A stretch of DNA of 64,000 nt from Acridotheres tristis (taxonomy: Eukaryota > Chordata > Aves > Passeriformes > Sturnidae): NCBI GenBank assembly GCA_037013685.1, contig CM072889.1, forward strand, positions 19,291,976 to 19,355,975, given 5' to 3'. A model generated the notes under the pieces. That model was not told where the DNA came from, did not search any database, and saw only the letters and a program-made list of their open reading frames with translations. Position numbers and translations under genes: made by a program. Of this stretch, positions 36,721 through 48,848 are shown piece by piece. The stretch's first letter is position 1; every line of letters starts with the position of its first letter.

Positions 36721-37480
36721 TGCAGGAACTGGGGAGCAGCTGACAGTTCTGGGTCTGGCTCAGGTAGGCAAAAGTCTTTCTTCATATAGAGAAGACAAAC
36801 AAACAAGGAAAAGGCCCCCTGCTAACTGGCATTTAGCAGCCTGTGAGAAATTATTTCAGACTTCCTTAGTCAATCCTGAAAGAAATACCCAAGTGATTTA
36901 CTGTTGATATTAGTCTGCATTTAGGCTAACAGTCACTTCAGGATTTTTCTTTATTTTTGCAAACTTGGTGTGCTGTGGTCTTTGAAATAATGGTTAGCTC
37001 ATCCCACCATAGAGTAGGGCTGTACTACAGAGCTGTAATAAATTACTTTGGTCCAAACTACAACTTAATTTAAGATTTTGAAATATCTTGGGATGAAAGG
37101 TATGACATAAAATATTATGTGCTTTTATAAATCTTACCTGCTGCAGCTGGAATATCACAGAAACCCCTTGAAAACCAGCAGAGTTCAGTTGGAAGAGCTT
37201 TAGGAATGTGTCATTTTGGCAGGAAAAATAGATTGCAAGTCCTTACAACAGTGGTGAGCTCTTCTCTGGGTTTGGGTTATTTAATGAGTGAGTGTATTTG
37301 GCTAATTAGTGATCTCAGGACTGTGCTCCTTGTTCAGGGTGTAAATTCCCATCAGGAATTTCATTGACTTTTATTTATCCACTTTGGAAGGAGGCATTCA
37401 CACATTACTGAGGGGCAGCTCCATGGCCCTGCCAGCTTTTGTCCTGCTTCAATCCCCACAAGCACAGCAGGAGCCAGAGA

Positions 37481-37792
37481 GGACCCAAACCCAAAAAGAG
37501 AGCAGGACCCAAACCCAAAAGGAGAGCAGGATCCAAACCCAAAAACAGAGCAGGATCCAAACCCAAAAGGAGAGCAGGATCCAAACCCAAAAACAGAGCA
37601 GGACCCAAACCCAAAAGGAGAGCAGGACCCAAACCCAAAAGGAGAGCAGGATCCAAACCCAAAAGGAGAGCAGGACCCAAACCCAAAAGGAGAGCAGGAC
37701 CCAAACCCAAAAGGAGAGCAGGACCCAAACCCAAAAGGAGAGCAGGACCCAAACCCAAAAGGAGAGCAGGACCCAAACCCAAAAGGAGAGCA
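37481..37792. repeat. 24-bp minisatellite, exactly 13 units
   Basis: 312 bp made of 13 units of 24 bp with no indels. Each begins ggacccaaacccaaaa (or ggatccaaac...) and ends ggagagca or cagagca. The variants ggaccc/ggatcc and aaaagg/aaaaca occur in patches. Because 24 is divisible by three, two forward frames read different octapeptide repeats (TQTQKESR and GPKPKRRA types) and two reverse frames also stay open. The enclosing plus frame 37,384-37,881 (165 codons) has unique ends but no start context, splice sites or family that would make it a gene. Confidence 0.96.
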
Positions 37793-40179
37793 GCAGCAGA
37801 GTCACAGCCCTGTCTTTGATGCTGCAGAACAGAATATTTACCTGGACATGTTTGACCTGTTTGTTCAGCTCTATCCAGTGAGGTATTAGAGCTTTATTTC
37901 AAGGGGGCTGTTTATCAGAAATGATGGGCTCTGCCATCCGTCCTGTTCTCAGCATCCTGACATTGCAGTGCCTTCCTCTGGTTCCCACTGCTTGTTTGTC
38001 AGCCACCTGGGATTTTGGCTCTGCTCCTTGCAGGCATCAGCCCTTCTGCTGCTATTTAACTTCTTCATTATTTCCTTACCCTGCCCACCACGATTCCTGT
38101 GCTTTTTGGTTGGTTTTTGTTTTGTTGTTGGTTTTTTTTGTTGTTGTTATGTTTTGTTTTGTTTTCTTTGTTTGGTTGATTGTTTTTTTTTTTTTTTTTT
38201 TTTTGTTTGTTTCTTTTTTAAAAGCTCATAAAGTCAACGCAGAACACATTGGAACCAGGAAGGCCCATCTAGCCTTTAGTTTGCAGTAAATTCCTCCCAG
38301 CAGGTCTTGTTAGCTGGAGTTTCTTGTCACTGCTCCTCGCTCCCAGCCCGTGAGCTGCCATCCCTGAGCAGAGCCAGAGCACACAGCTCCAGCTTTGGCT
38401 TTTTGGGGCTATTTAGCCTTTCAGATTTTGGCTCAGCTCTTCCTCCCTATGAAGGATTCCAGCTCTAATTAGGATTATCCACACTCCTGCTGGAGACTGC
38501 AGAGCAGAACGGGAAAACGAGGGAAGGGAACAAAGGGCACGGCAAAATAACATCCCTGCTTCCCTCCCCCCCCTTTATTGGAACCCATTAAATTTTCAGT
38601 GGTTTTTGGAGGTTTCACCACATTTGGGGGCTCTCAAGCTATCCCAGGTTCTAGGCCTCTCTGTGCTTTTACTGCCTTTCAGAAAATTGAATTCCTGGAA
38701 GGAATTTTTGATAGCACGAAAAGCACCCACAGAGGGAATGGGTTTGTACATGCACTGAAAGGCAGACGGTTCTTCTCTTTGAAAAGCTGCTCTTTTTTCC
38801 AGATGAATTTCACACTAAACTCTGCATCTCCTGGAGTGAATATTAGTACAAATACCTGAATGATTTTGTGCAGGCATTCCATCCGTGGTACATTGTGCAC
38901 CCAGAGCCTCTGCTGTGCCTTGGGGAGGAGCAGAGGTGCAATCCAGGCACTCTCACAACGCACAGAAACTTAATTTAGGGTTGTTGAGCTCTGCAGCCAT
39001 TCACAGGGAAGATGTGCTATTCCTGTAATACACAGCAGAAATACCAGCATTGTTCACCTGTGACAAAGGGGTTTTGAGGAGCTGGGGATGGATTCTGGAT
39101 GAGAAGAAGCAAATGGGCATGAGAATGGAATGGAAGGGAAACTTTTCTTCAATTCTTCTGCTCATTTACACATGAAGAACAGGGATTTCTCAATGCAAAT
39201 TACTGGAATAACCTTACAGAGAACGATACAAAAGTGTACAAGTGATATATTTGGGTTAAATTGTGTATCTCACTAAAGTGTATCTGAGCACTCTGAGTCC
39301 CCTCTGAGTTTTTTTATGTTTGCCTTGGATTTCATATAATAGTCTGAACATTCAGGATTTGGCCATTTGTGGCTGTAAATTGATCCAGATGGATCCTTCC
39401 AAATAATACCAAATTTTACCTGCTGGACTTGGAAAGGTATTTTGCTGCTGGTATATAAATCTCCCTGCTAAAAAAGAGTAAGTGCTGAAAGGAGGGGTGA
39501 GCAAATACTCAGGAGATGAAAATATTCAGTCTGTCTGCAAAAACAGAGTGGAGGAAACAAAGTGCTGTGGTAAAAAAGGAAGGGTATTTCAGATGTCTGT
39601 GAGATTGTTTATTGCCTGTAAGTTCTGTAGAGGTGTTCCTGTGGATTCAGGAAATTATTTATAAACGAGAACTGTATTTTTGCCTTGGGAAACTCAATCT
39701 GGCAAAACGCTCAGCAGAGCAGAGAGATTATAAAGAATGCTAACTAATCAGTTTAAAATTCTGTCCCTTTTAGTCCTTGGAACTTTGGACACAAATAATT
39801 TAGATATAGTTTCACTTTCTTGGTTTGATATAGGCTAATTCACCCCTGAGGTATTCCCTCACATTTATTGTACGTAGGATAAAACACATTGCATCACAAA
39901 ATGATGTAGGCAGGGCCAGGATTTATAGCAGGCCCTGCAAGTAAATGAGAGTTGGAGTCAGCTCTAGAAGAATTGGAAATGAGTTTTTTATATCTGCAAT
40001 GTAATTTTTTTCATTGCCCCGCTTTGGAAGTCGTCGAGCACACAGCAGAATATGGCCCTGTCTCAGCCTAATTCCATTTTAGATCCAAATCCTGTGGGAA
40101 GCATCAGTCAGGCCAAGTTTTGCTCATGCCAGTCCCAGCAGTGTCCCTGTGAGCACACCAAAAGTACACAGAACCTACA
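37793..40179. other. Unique non-coding stretch with T/G-rich tract
   Basis: Contains a low-complexity T/G tract at 38,103-38,221, including a run of about 22 T near 38,183-38,204. On the complement this resembles an A-rich tail, but no retroposon body is recognised next to it. Otherwise nothing is seen. Confidence 0.5.
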
Positions 40180-40450
40180 GATGAAACGCCAGGACTAAAC
40201 TTTGAATGTAACGAACGCGAATAAATAAAAATCAAGCCTACCGCCAAACATAAATAAAATAATAGGCAAAACTAAGTAAAAATAGACTTCAAAAACGTGT
40301 CAGATAATACTCTGGTGTTATGCAGTTATCTGGGGATCTAACACGTTTTGACAGAGTGTATCAGTCTGTGTACTCAAAGCCAAACATTTTATTAAAACAA
40401 AATATATCAGTTTTTAAAACAAGCTATGTATTCTGTTCCCCAAAGCACCC
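40180..40450. promoter_or_regulatory. Candidate conserved non-coding element
   Basis: Very AT-rich DNA that keeps a cluster of CpGs (aaacgcc, gtaacgaacgcgaat, ctaccgcc, aaaacgtg, acacgttt). It holds forkhead-like aaataaa runs, agataat and cagttatctg GATA-type sites and an aacgtg/cacgtt pair. There is no coding frame. Clustered CpGs in such AT-rich sequence are unexpected under normal avian CpG decay, so constraint is plausible but unproved. Confidence 0.3.
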
Positions 40451-40884
40451 TTTGAGAAAGATGTTTGTTTGAGCAAGAATTTCTCTGCAAGCTGATGAAT
40501 GATTGGAGTTAATAAAGTGGAAATACAATTTTCAACAGGTTGGGCTTAGTTTGATCACCAGTGCACTCCAGTGCACCCCTTTTATAATGATGCATCTATC
40601 TTCATGTGTCAAATAAATCCATATTTGTGCATTATCAAGTGCTGTGTGCTGGGTTTAATGAAGTACTGGAGTAGTATTTCTGTATACATGTATTTTTATT
40701 CTCTGAAAATCACAGAAAAAGCCTCTCAAAATGCCTGTACAGAGGCAGGCTTTCTGAGCAGCCCCCAAGACTTGTTTTCCTGGAGGAAAACAGAGGAGTT
40801 CCCAAGCAGGGCAAAATTTATTCCACATTGCCAGGCATTGACAAAGCGAGGTGCTGCTTGTGTGTTTATGTGAGCAAGAAAAGC
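40451..40884. other. Unique non-coding stretch
   Basis: No gene, RNA or repeat recognised. Confidence 0.5.
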
Positions 40885-41060
40885 AAATCATGGAATTGTT
40901 TGGGTTGGAAGGACCTGCAAGAGACCTTGTTTTGCTGTAGGATAATTCAGCCTGGAGGGGTTGATCTCATCCCAGCCCTGCTGGGCAGGGACACCTCCAG
41001 GGATGAGGAACCAGTGCTTTCCTTCAGACCCTGGGGTGAATCTCTCCATAAAACACACCG
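40885..41060 (-). mobile_element. Possible degraded CR1 3' fragment
   Basis: The plus strand reads aaatcatggaattgtttggg, ttggaaggacctgcaagaga, then after a gap cagccctgctgggcagggac and acctccagggatgaggaacc. The order matches the complement of a CR1 3' end (atcatggaatggtttgggttgg ... gggcagggacacc), with insertion or replacement around 40,925-40,970. It is more diverged than the other two copies and the right end is vague. Confidence 0.6.
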
Positions 41061-41999
41061 TGGAAACCCAAATATTCCTCCTTGCCCTCTGTGCTTCTTG
41101 CTGCACGCTCCACGAGTGTGTGTGTGCTGATTCTCAGGTCTTTGCTGGTTCTGATTTCAAAATATCTCAGCTCCTGACGCTTTTTCCAGCGCCCCTTCCC
41201 AATGTGCCCGTGGCAGAAGCGCCCTTGGGGAGCCCAGGCACCCCCTGCACCTGGAGCCCAGGCTGTGCAGGAGCTGCTCACACAGCAGACAGCAGCTAGA
41301 GGCTGGGAAATCATAGGGAAAAGGCATTTGGGCCAAATCTGGTACCAAAAAACTGGAACAGTGGCCTGAAATAGTCTGAGCTGGTGCAGGAGGGGAAGGG
41401 CACCACGTCCCTCAGGTGGGAAATGCCAGGCAAGCAAATCACAGAAACATCCCGAGCCCTTCTGGACTTTTTGTTGCTGCCATTGGTGAAAGCAGGATTT
41501 GGAACAGAATAATCTTTGGGCAGCTGTCGTGATGAGTCTGTTCAGAAGTCTTTGCTGCAGAGCAGCAGTGACTGATTGCAGGCGGACTCGGCTGGGACTT
41601 TGCCTCATAAATACTAAAACGCATTTTTGGGAAATAAACAGGTAGGGCAGGACTGGCTGTGTCAGTGAGGTTCAAACCAGCATCTTCTCTAAACGAACCA
41701 TTCCACTTAGAGACAGGGAAAAACAAAGTTTTGCAAGCAAGATACACATCTGAAATATTGCTTTCATGTTCAACCTCCAGAACTTCCTCCCCCTTTTACC
41801 CTGGGGTCTGTGATTTTCTCTCCAGACTGTGTTTGATATAACACCATGGTCTGCAGCAAGTGCTGCAGATGCATTTCCCCAGTGTTAATTTTGCTGTATA
41901 AAATAAGCTCTGGCAATGTGGTGACTAGTTAATTGAACTATATAACCCTTTCTGGAATTTGTGACTCCAAGCCACTGAACAATATAATTCATCTCAGTT
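41061..41999. other. Unique non-coding stretch
   Basis: Holds a 194-codon minus frame at 41,024-41,608, the longest frame outside repeats along with those at 12.3 and 27.1 kb. It shows no domain, signal peptide or membrane segment that I recognise. Nothing else is seen. Confidence 0.45.
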
Positions 42000-42720
42000 T
42001 TTATTAAAGTCCTAGTGAAATGGTGAGGCCGTGGTGGTGTATTAGAATGCAGAGAGTATGGTGTGTTACCAAGAAAGCCACCTCTCCAGTGGGCCTTTAA
42101 TAAAATAAATGTTTTCTGATGGTGCAGCGCTTATTTTTAGTTTGTTCCTGTTTCAGCTCAGAAATATTGCATCTAGAACAATTCAAGGAACTGTAAAATG
42201 TGTTTGAGGAGGAGGAGATGGAGGAGAAGAGAAAAGGTCGCAAAGAGATTTAAATGTTAAAGTAAAAATTTAGAAATCAACATGATTGTTGCATAGCACG
42301 ACATTGTGATCAGTAGAGTACAGTGGAAATACTGAATTTAGAAAGAATAAGCTGCCTAACAGCATGCTCCCGAACCATTTGTTATTTCCCAATTAAAGCT
42401 TGTGAAAGGGCAGTTTATACATGACTATAATAAGCTCAGTGTGGGAGATGTCAGAGCGTAAATCAGACTCTTTACAGCACTGGAGCTTTAAACATCTCTA
42501 ATGACAAGTGCTGGTAGGTAGATGATACAAAAAGACTGTTTTGACAACATGATTGATTGAGATCTTGAAATACTTAAGCAAACAAAAAGTGTGAATTCAG
42601 CAGGAAACGAAACCTGCGTGCTGCACCACATATAAAGTGTAAAGAGAGTGAGGGGAAGCTTGTGGCAAAGAAAGTTTAAAGCCTTACTTGAAAAGAAAAA
42701 GTCATACTTAAGCAAACAAG
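42000..42720. promoter_or_regulatory. Candidate conserved non-coding element
   Basis: Long AT-leaning stretch dense in developmental-factor-like cores: a tgattgattgag PBX-type run near 42,551-42,562, ctaatgacaagtg near 42,498, ccaattaaag near 42,390 and gataagct-like sites, with scattered CpGs (ggtcgc, agcacgac, cccgaacc, gagcgta). It has no coding frame and no transposon. The call is inferred from texture. Confidence 0.27.
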
Positions 42721-44079
42721 CCTTTGCTGCTCAAGTCGGGATTTATCTTAAAAATCTCGAAGTTGTATGGAAGGGTTCACCCTGTGCCCTGAGAGCATCT
42801 CTGACTCAGCCTGGGGACAGCACCTGTCCTGTGCTCCCTGCTGCTCTCTGCACCCCTGCACATCCTCAGGTGTCCCTGTCCTCTGCTGTCCGTGGCCAGT
42901 CTGAGAACATTTCCCCTCTTCTGGGACAGCAGAGACATTTGTAGGAGAGCACTGAAGTTACTGGCGTTGCTAATCCACCTTTAAATTTTGTACCATTAAT
43001 GCTCACAGGTAACGTCCCTTCCTGGCCAGCCTGTGATTTCCAGCTGGAAATGGAGCACAAGCAGGTCAAAGTTAAATTCTTTTCCATGTACTCCCTTCTG
43101 TGGAGACGTGGCCAAGAACATTCTGTGTCAAGCTGCTTAGTCCAGCACGTGGATCCAAAATGTCACAGGGGACAGAGGGGCAGGACATTTTAGATCACTT
43201 CCAGTTTCATTTTGCCCTTTGCAGGATTTGAGAAGCAGGCCCAGCAGGGTGATTGGGTTCTCTGCACTCGTCTCTCTTGGCACATTAGTAAAATCCCGTG
43301 TAATTAGCAGGAGCTCTGGCCGTGGGGCTCTGTGGGATTCTGCCAAGGTCACTGTGCCCCCTGTGCTCCGTCTGCCTCCTCAGGACCTGCCTTGTCTTTA
43401 TCCCACTGAGGTGTTTGGTGATTTCAGCAGAACTCGGTTTTCCTGCCTTTGCTGGGTTGCAGTAGTTTTTATGTCCAGGGCAGATCGTTGAGTGCCAGGA
43501 GAAATGTGCCTCTCACCACACCTGAGAGGCCAGGAATTAGCAAAGCCTTTTCTGCAGAACAAAGCCAGAATTTGGCTGTTGGAGGCAAGGCTTGCATCAC
43601 CCACGTCTGTCACGTCAGCTACAAGTCACTGGAAAAGTTCATGTCAGGCACTTCATGTTTGATATTGGAGATTTTATTCTTTACCCTCCTAAAGCCTCAA
43701 CCACATCTTTTCTGCTGACCTAGAACTGAATTTCAAAGATAGCAAGGGATGGATTTGTTCCTATTTAGGATGGGAAATCCAGAAACTTTGAGTTTACAGG
43801 AACTTTGCATGGGTTAAGCTGTGAAAAAACATTTTGTGAACTAGATCTCTCTGGAAACTTCTCTAGAGTCTCCTCAGCTGTTCCTGAATTCAAACCTGTG
43901 TGTGTTAGGCTTGGAAAAATGCTGCCCACTGTGGCTGTTAGGGAAATATTCAGACACAGAGGAGAAGCTGGCAGTACCTGCCTTTCCCAAGTGTTTATTT
44001 GTCAACCTGCTTCCGTTTCCCCAGTGCTGATGTTTTATTTGCATGTACAAAAGGATAGAAGAATAGAAGTTATGCAAAT
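42721..44079. other. Unique non-coding stretch
   Basis: No gene supported. Short frames only. Confidence 0.5.
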
Positions 44080-44320
44080 CTAGGTTTATTTAAAGGCTAC
44101 GACTGAAATACCAAATTGATAAGATCTTATCAGCGTTTCCATTGCCACAGTATCTGATCATTCCCTTCCTGCTGCCGTCCCACAGTACAGAATCAAGGAG
44201 TCGTTCACTGAAATAAAGGGGAGCAATTTAATTGTTTATGCAATAGTTAAAATCTGGGATTAGCTGAAACAAATGGTCGTGAAGGCAAACGTTGTCAGGG
44301 TTTCAGAAAGGAGGGTTTTT
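44080..44320. promoter_or_regulatory. Candidate regulatory element with inverted GATA pair
   Basis: At 44,117-44,132 the sequence tgataagatcttatca is a perfect 16-bp palindrome made of two inverted tgataag sites meeting at agatct. Surrounding DNA keeps CpGs (ctacgac, cagcgtt, tgccgtcc, gtcgttc, ggtcgtg, aacgttg) and contains caatttaattg, another palindromic homeodomain-like core near 44,225. WGATAR is the known binding core of GATA factors, and inverted pairs can bind one factor through both zinc fingers. Whether this site is bound is unknown. Confidence 0.35.
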
Positions 44321-46799
44321 TACAGCTATGTCCACCCCGGGATAACTACAGGAATAAAACACTGCAGGTGACCAGGGGTCAAGGTGGAATTTAATCATCC
44401 ACGATCTGCAGGGCACTGTCTGGCTCTGGCTGTGTGTGATGGATGTTTGGTGAGTTTGGTTTTGCCTTTTTCAGATCCCTGTGTCCATAAAAATCAGAGA
44501 CTGGGTGCTACCTGTGGCACCTGCTCCTGCAGCCCGAGGCTCTGAGGGGCTTTGAGGCTGGAGCAGGAGGAGGGGGAAGAACAGGGGAAATTCTCTTTGA
44601 TTTTTCCTTGTTTTTCTGTCCTGCTGGACTAATGCTGACCCCTAGATCAAAGTGGCACAAATATTGTCCCCAAATCACATTTGCTGTGTTTGAGAGCTCT
44701 GGACAATGCTCAGGGAGGTCAGCAGGGACAGGATGAGCACTGCAGGTCACTGAGCATCTCAGAGGTGTTTTGTAGGAGGAGGTAACAGGATGGAGAAGAG
44801 TTTTGTAGCAGCCTCTGAAGTTCCACTTCCAGCAGCTGAATGAGCTTGCTTGGTTTTGATTTCCTTTCCTCTCTTCCTCCCCCATGAGCCCCTCACATCC
44901 CCAGCCCCAGTGTTGCAGGAGCTCTGGCAAAGGCAGCCTGGTCAAACAATCAGCAGAAGCTTTGAGAGGTACAAAAGGGGCATTGAACTGTCTGGGTTCT
45001 TTGGAAGGGACTGTCTTAGTTCCAGATTAAAACCTGCCAAACGCTCCCCACTGCTTTACACGCTGGCTGAAGCAGTTTTCTGCACACCTTTGGCTATCTT
45101 TGTTTTGGATCTGTACCTGGATCCCTCCAGCTGTTGAGTTTAGTAAAAAGAGAAGTTGCAGAAGAGTTGGTAACTCCATTTAACCTTCTGTGAGATAATG
45201 GCTGTGGGGTGTCCCAAAGCACCTAGATTGTCCCTCAGATACTGATAACGTTAGGAAAATAGGATTTTCATTAACTGCAGCCACTGATTTTTCTTTTCAA
45301 GAGGGAAGCCTTTTTCGTGCTGTGTCATTGTTATTATTAAAGGTTTGACTGTCCTGCACAGTGTATGGCAATAATGTCTCAGTGGAGAAAGAGTCTGCTT
45401 TTCTGCTGCAATATCACTGTGTTCATCCAAGAATTATTATTTTTTTTTTCTTTCTACCTCCTGTTCTTTTGCCATTGCTTGCCAGTATTCATAAATATGC
45501 GTTATCAGCTGAACCTCTCCAAATTTCCCTGGCAGAATGTGCCTTTCTTTTCCAAAGGTCTCTATTTAATATGAACTGCTCCAATCATTTCTAGCACCTG
45601 TTCTCTGGTTACATGGTGCATCAACAGCAATTTTAGAATTCTTCAGCAGCGTGACAGCTTGAAATTGTCATTTCTTTATGAACACTAGATGCACTGAAAT
45701 CATGTTAGTGCAGTTGTCATTTTCCTTTGTACTCAAACATTAGATATGTTTTTGTGAGTTTAGATGGGTGCTGAACAGTTTTTCAGGAAATGAGAAGGGG
45801 TCTTTAGCCCAGGGTGTTTTTCAATGGTGATCCAGAGCAAGGAGAATGCTTTTTGAAGTGGCAGATATGGACACTTCAGCTTAGGACACAGAGGATGCTG
45901 CCACATGAAGGACTTTTTGAAGCACTTAACTTCATTATAGTAAGTGGAATAAAATTATCTTTACTAGCAGAGATTGAAAACAAATAATAGTGTTGGGGTT
46001 TTTTGTTGTTGTTGGTTTTGTCCCTTTTTTTTTAATATATATATAGCACTAAGGAGAGAGAGAGATTATAGCTCAAAACTGCAGTGGAGTTATAAAATAC
46101 GTGATATTCAGCAGAGGTAGCATTCAAATGATTTTATTGTTTTAACATTCACGTTAGGAGTAGGTTAATTTAGTCAGATGGGTGAAGTGTCTGTCCTCAT
46201 GTGTGCTTCCAGGGTGACTGAGTGCCAGCATCTCCGTGGTTTAGGTGGCTCAAAGCTTCAGGTATTGATTTTATATCCAAATATTCATTGGCACATTCTA
46301 GGTAGTGCTGGAAGGTTTGATTTTAGCTGTCTGTATCAGTAGTTGAGAGAGTTCCCCAAAGTGTCCATCCACAGTTCTGTAAGAAGTGCAGAATATTAAT
46401 TCGGATTGACTGCTGGGCAGGTCCGATCACTATGAGCAGTTACTTCATGTTGGAATTAATTAATTCCCCACTCAGTCTCAAGGCTGTGTCTTGGCACAGC
46501 CAAATAGAACCCAAAAATACCCTAAGAAACCATTTCTTCCTTTTCTTAGCAGACTTTAGTTCAGCTCTTAATGGGTAAACCCTGACAGTTGGGTTGTGGG
46601 GGCCTTGTGCTGGGGTGGTAATGAGAGACAAATATTTCCTGGTGTTTGCAGTGAAATCTCTGCCTCTGGTCCTCTCCCAACTCCTCTGACATGCATGACA
46701 CAGTCAATACTCATGCTCAGAAAAATCCCAAATAAGCACCTCTTTTCCTGGCCTGTCATGCAGTTTCTTGAACTGTCACTTTGAAATCCTGGCTGCTGT
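44321..46799. other. Unique non-coding stretch
   Basis: No gene supported. A 145-codon minus frame at 44,508-44,945 has no known domain. Simple tracts: T-rich 45,437-45,450 and 45,996-46,046 with a short (ta)n, then (ga)n at 46,053-46,065. Confidence 0.5.
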
Positions 46800-48848
46800 T
46801 TTGTCACCGTGTGAACGCTGATCCCATCACCCCCTCCCTGCACCTTTATCGGTGTTGATGCAGTCACTGCTCGCCGTCTGCCTTGTAAATCCGTTAGCAC
46901 TGACATTTACACTGGCTTGTTTTCCTCTGCTCTGCTCCGTGCTTCTCTTCCCCTGGAATCTCTGGATTAATTATCCCATCTCAGTGTCCTCTGCTGCCCC
47001 TGCAGATGTGCAGATGTTGTCTCGCTTCCACTTCATTCCTTTTGTTCCTGCCCCTTCCGCAGATTCCTCACTGGAAATTGTCTCTTCTCGTTCTTACAGC
47101 CTTTTGTTGTGCTGTTCCACCTGCTCTGTTCATGCCTCTTCCCAAGATGACCTTTATTTCCTTATCTTGGCTGTCTCTGAGATAATTAGTTCATATCTGG
47201 AACCATCTTTCTTTCTTGTCTACTGAGTAACTTCTCTGTTTTCATTAAGTTCTGCCAGAAATCCTGCCCAGAAAATCGGGTCCAGAGGAATCAGTAAAGA
47301 CACTCAATTGACTTCAGGATTTTACAGCAAGTCTTTTACCTTTTCCCTGATCAATAGCCCAAATAGTGTCACTTAAACTGTTCTCCATTATCAAACTGCC
47401 TTTTTTTTTTTTTTTTCTGCTTGCAGTAAATTATAAGGACTTTGAGAAAGGTTTCTGTTCCAGTCCATTCATGTAAAATAAAGATGCAGTGGTAAATAAA
47501 TTTTATTTCATCGTAGAAATGGTCTTTGAACACTGAGGAGGAAATCATTTAATTTTGTTGTTTTAACATTTAAATGGACACAAACTGGAGAGAATGAGGA
47601 ACAGAAGGAAAATATACATGATTGAACATTAATATTTTACTGTAAAAGAATTAAATATCCTAAGGAAATAATGAAAAGTTCTTCCAGATGATAGTTAAAG
47701 TTTGATGAAAAAATAATAAAAATTTAATCTTCCAGTTGAATGAAAACACTCCATATGTTGCTAAATGTGCCTAAATTTGAATTCAATTTTGTTGGTTTTT
47801 TTTCCTGTCTCAGCCAACTGCTGTATGTAGAGATCAGTTTGCTGCACATAAAGACCAGGCCATCCCTGGTTTGTGTGATCATTTGTAACTTTTATCACAC
47901 GCTTTTTCTTTTGGATCCTCCTGCTGTCCAAATCCTTGAGGGCAAGTCAGAAGTGAATGGCTGAAGAGAGTAAATTCATGTGTGAGAAGCACTTGTCTGT
48001 TCACAGAACATATTGTATTTAAATACTTGGAGATTAAATACTGATTCTTTTTGAAAAGTGAACCAGTGCATTTAGGACCATTGTAACCATGGAACAGGCA
48101 CCTTATGGATCTTGGAGCATTGTTTTATATCTTATTTGTATTTTTCCATCTGCCAGTGCAGCTGTGACAGTGGAGCTGAGTGTCATTCTTGCACTTTGTG
48201 TTCTGCATCTGCTCCATAGCAGTTTATCTCCAAACCTTTTGTTCTGTGCCATTCCTCACTCTGTCTGTTCTGCACACTCTTGATCTTTCTTCTGTTTATC
48301 ATTCCCTGCTCTCAGGTACATATTATCATGTACAGTATCCTTGCAAGTTCTTCTTCACATATGCTGAGACTGTTAAAACCATTTTTGAAATCCTTTGTAA
48401 CAGCTTCACTTCATGCCCTACACCTTTTATTAAAACTTACCTTTTATTTCTGTTTTCTTGAAGCTGTCATTATTCCTTTTAACAAGCACATTTTTATAGC
48501 TAGTACAATTTCACTTCATCTGGCACCCAGGTCATTCCCTCTGTGTCCACCATCATCAAGTCTGTCCACGAGTAGTCACAGCAAATGAATACTAAATGTT
48601 CCTTCAGAAAATATTTCTCATCTGCCTACCCTTTTGTTTTGCATAAACCAGAGATTTCCCCTGAAATATCCTTTCATTTTAAGTACAAGTCCTACAGGCT
48701 GCTGAAATGCTCCTGCAGATCTGTGACACACTGAGTTTGTGTTGTAATTCCTGTGCTCCAGCCTGGTGTGATTCTCTGTGTGTGTGTGTGTGATTTTTAT
48801 CCCCAGGGGACAAAAAAGGAACCTTTTTGTAGCTGTCCTTTACCATCC
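46800..48848. other. C/T-rich unique DNA
   Basis: Parts of this stretch (46,850-47,230 and 48,080-48,600) are strongly C+T-rich on the plus strand and produce long plus-strand frames rich in Leu, Ser and Phe (46,852-47,226; 48,280-48,588). I read these as composition effects, not genes. A poly-T lies at 47,401-47,416 and a (tg)n run at 48,776-48,792. Confidence 0.45.

Noticed and set aside
36697..36780. Possible short exon ending gctcag/gtaggc
   Set aside because: A donor-like cag/gtagg and upstream tgcag acceptor exist, but the polypyrimidine tract is weak and no partner exon or family match is visible.
41024..41608. 194-codon minus-strand frame
   Set aside because: No domain recognised. 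Its C-terminal end overlaps the possible CR1 remnant, which makes a real gene unlikely.
45883..45904. Short match to the 19-bp array unit (aggacacagaggatgctgcc)
   Set aside because: A single 15-of-16 base match without tandem copies. Expected occasionally by chance.
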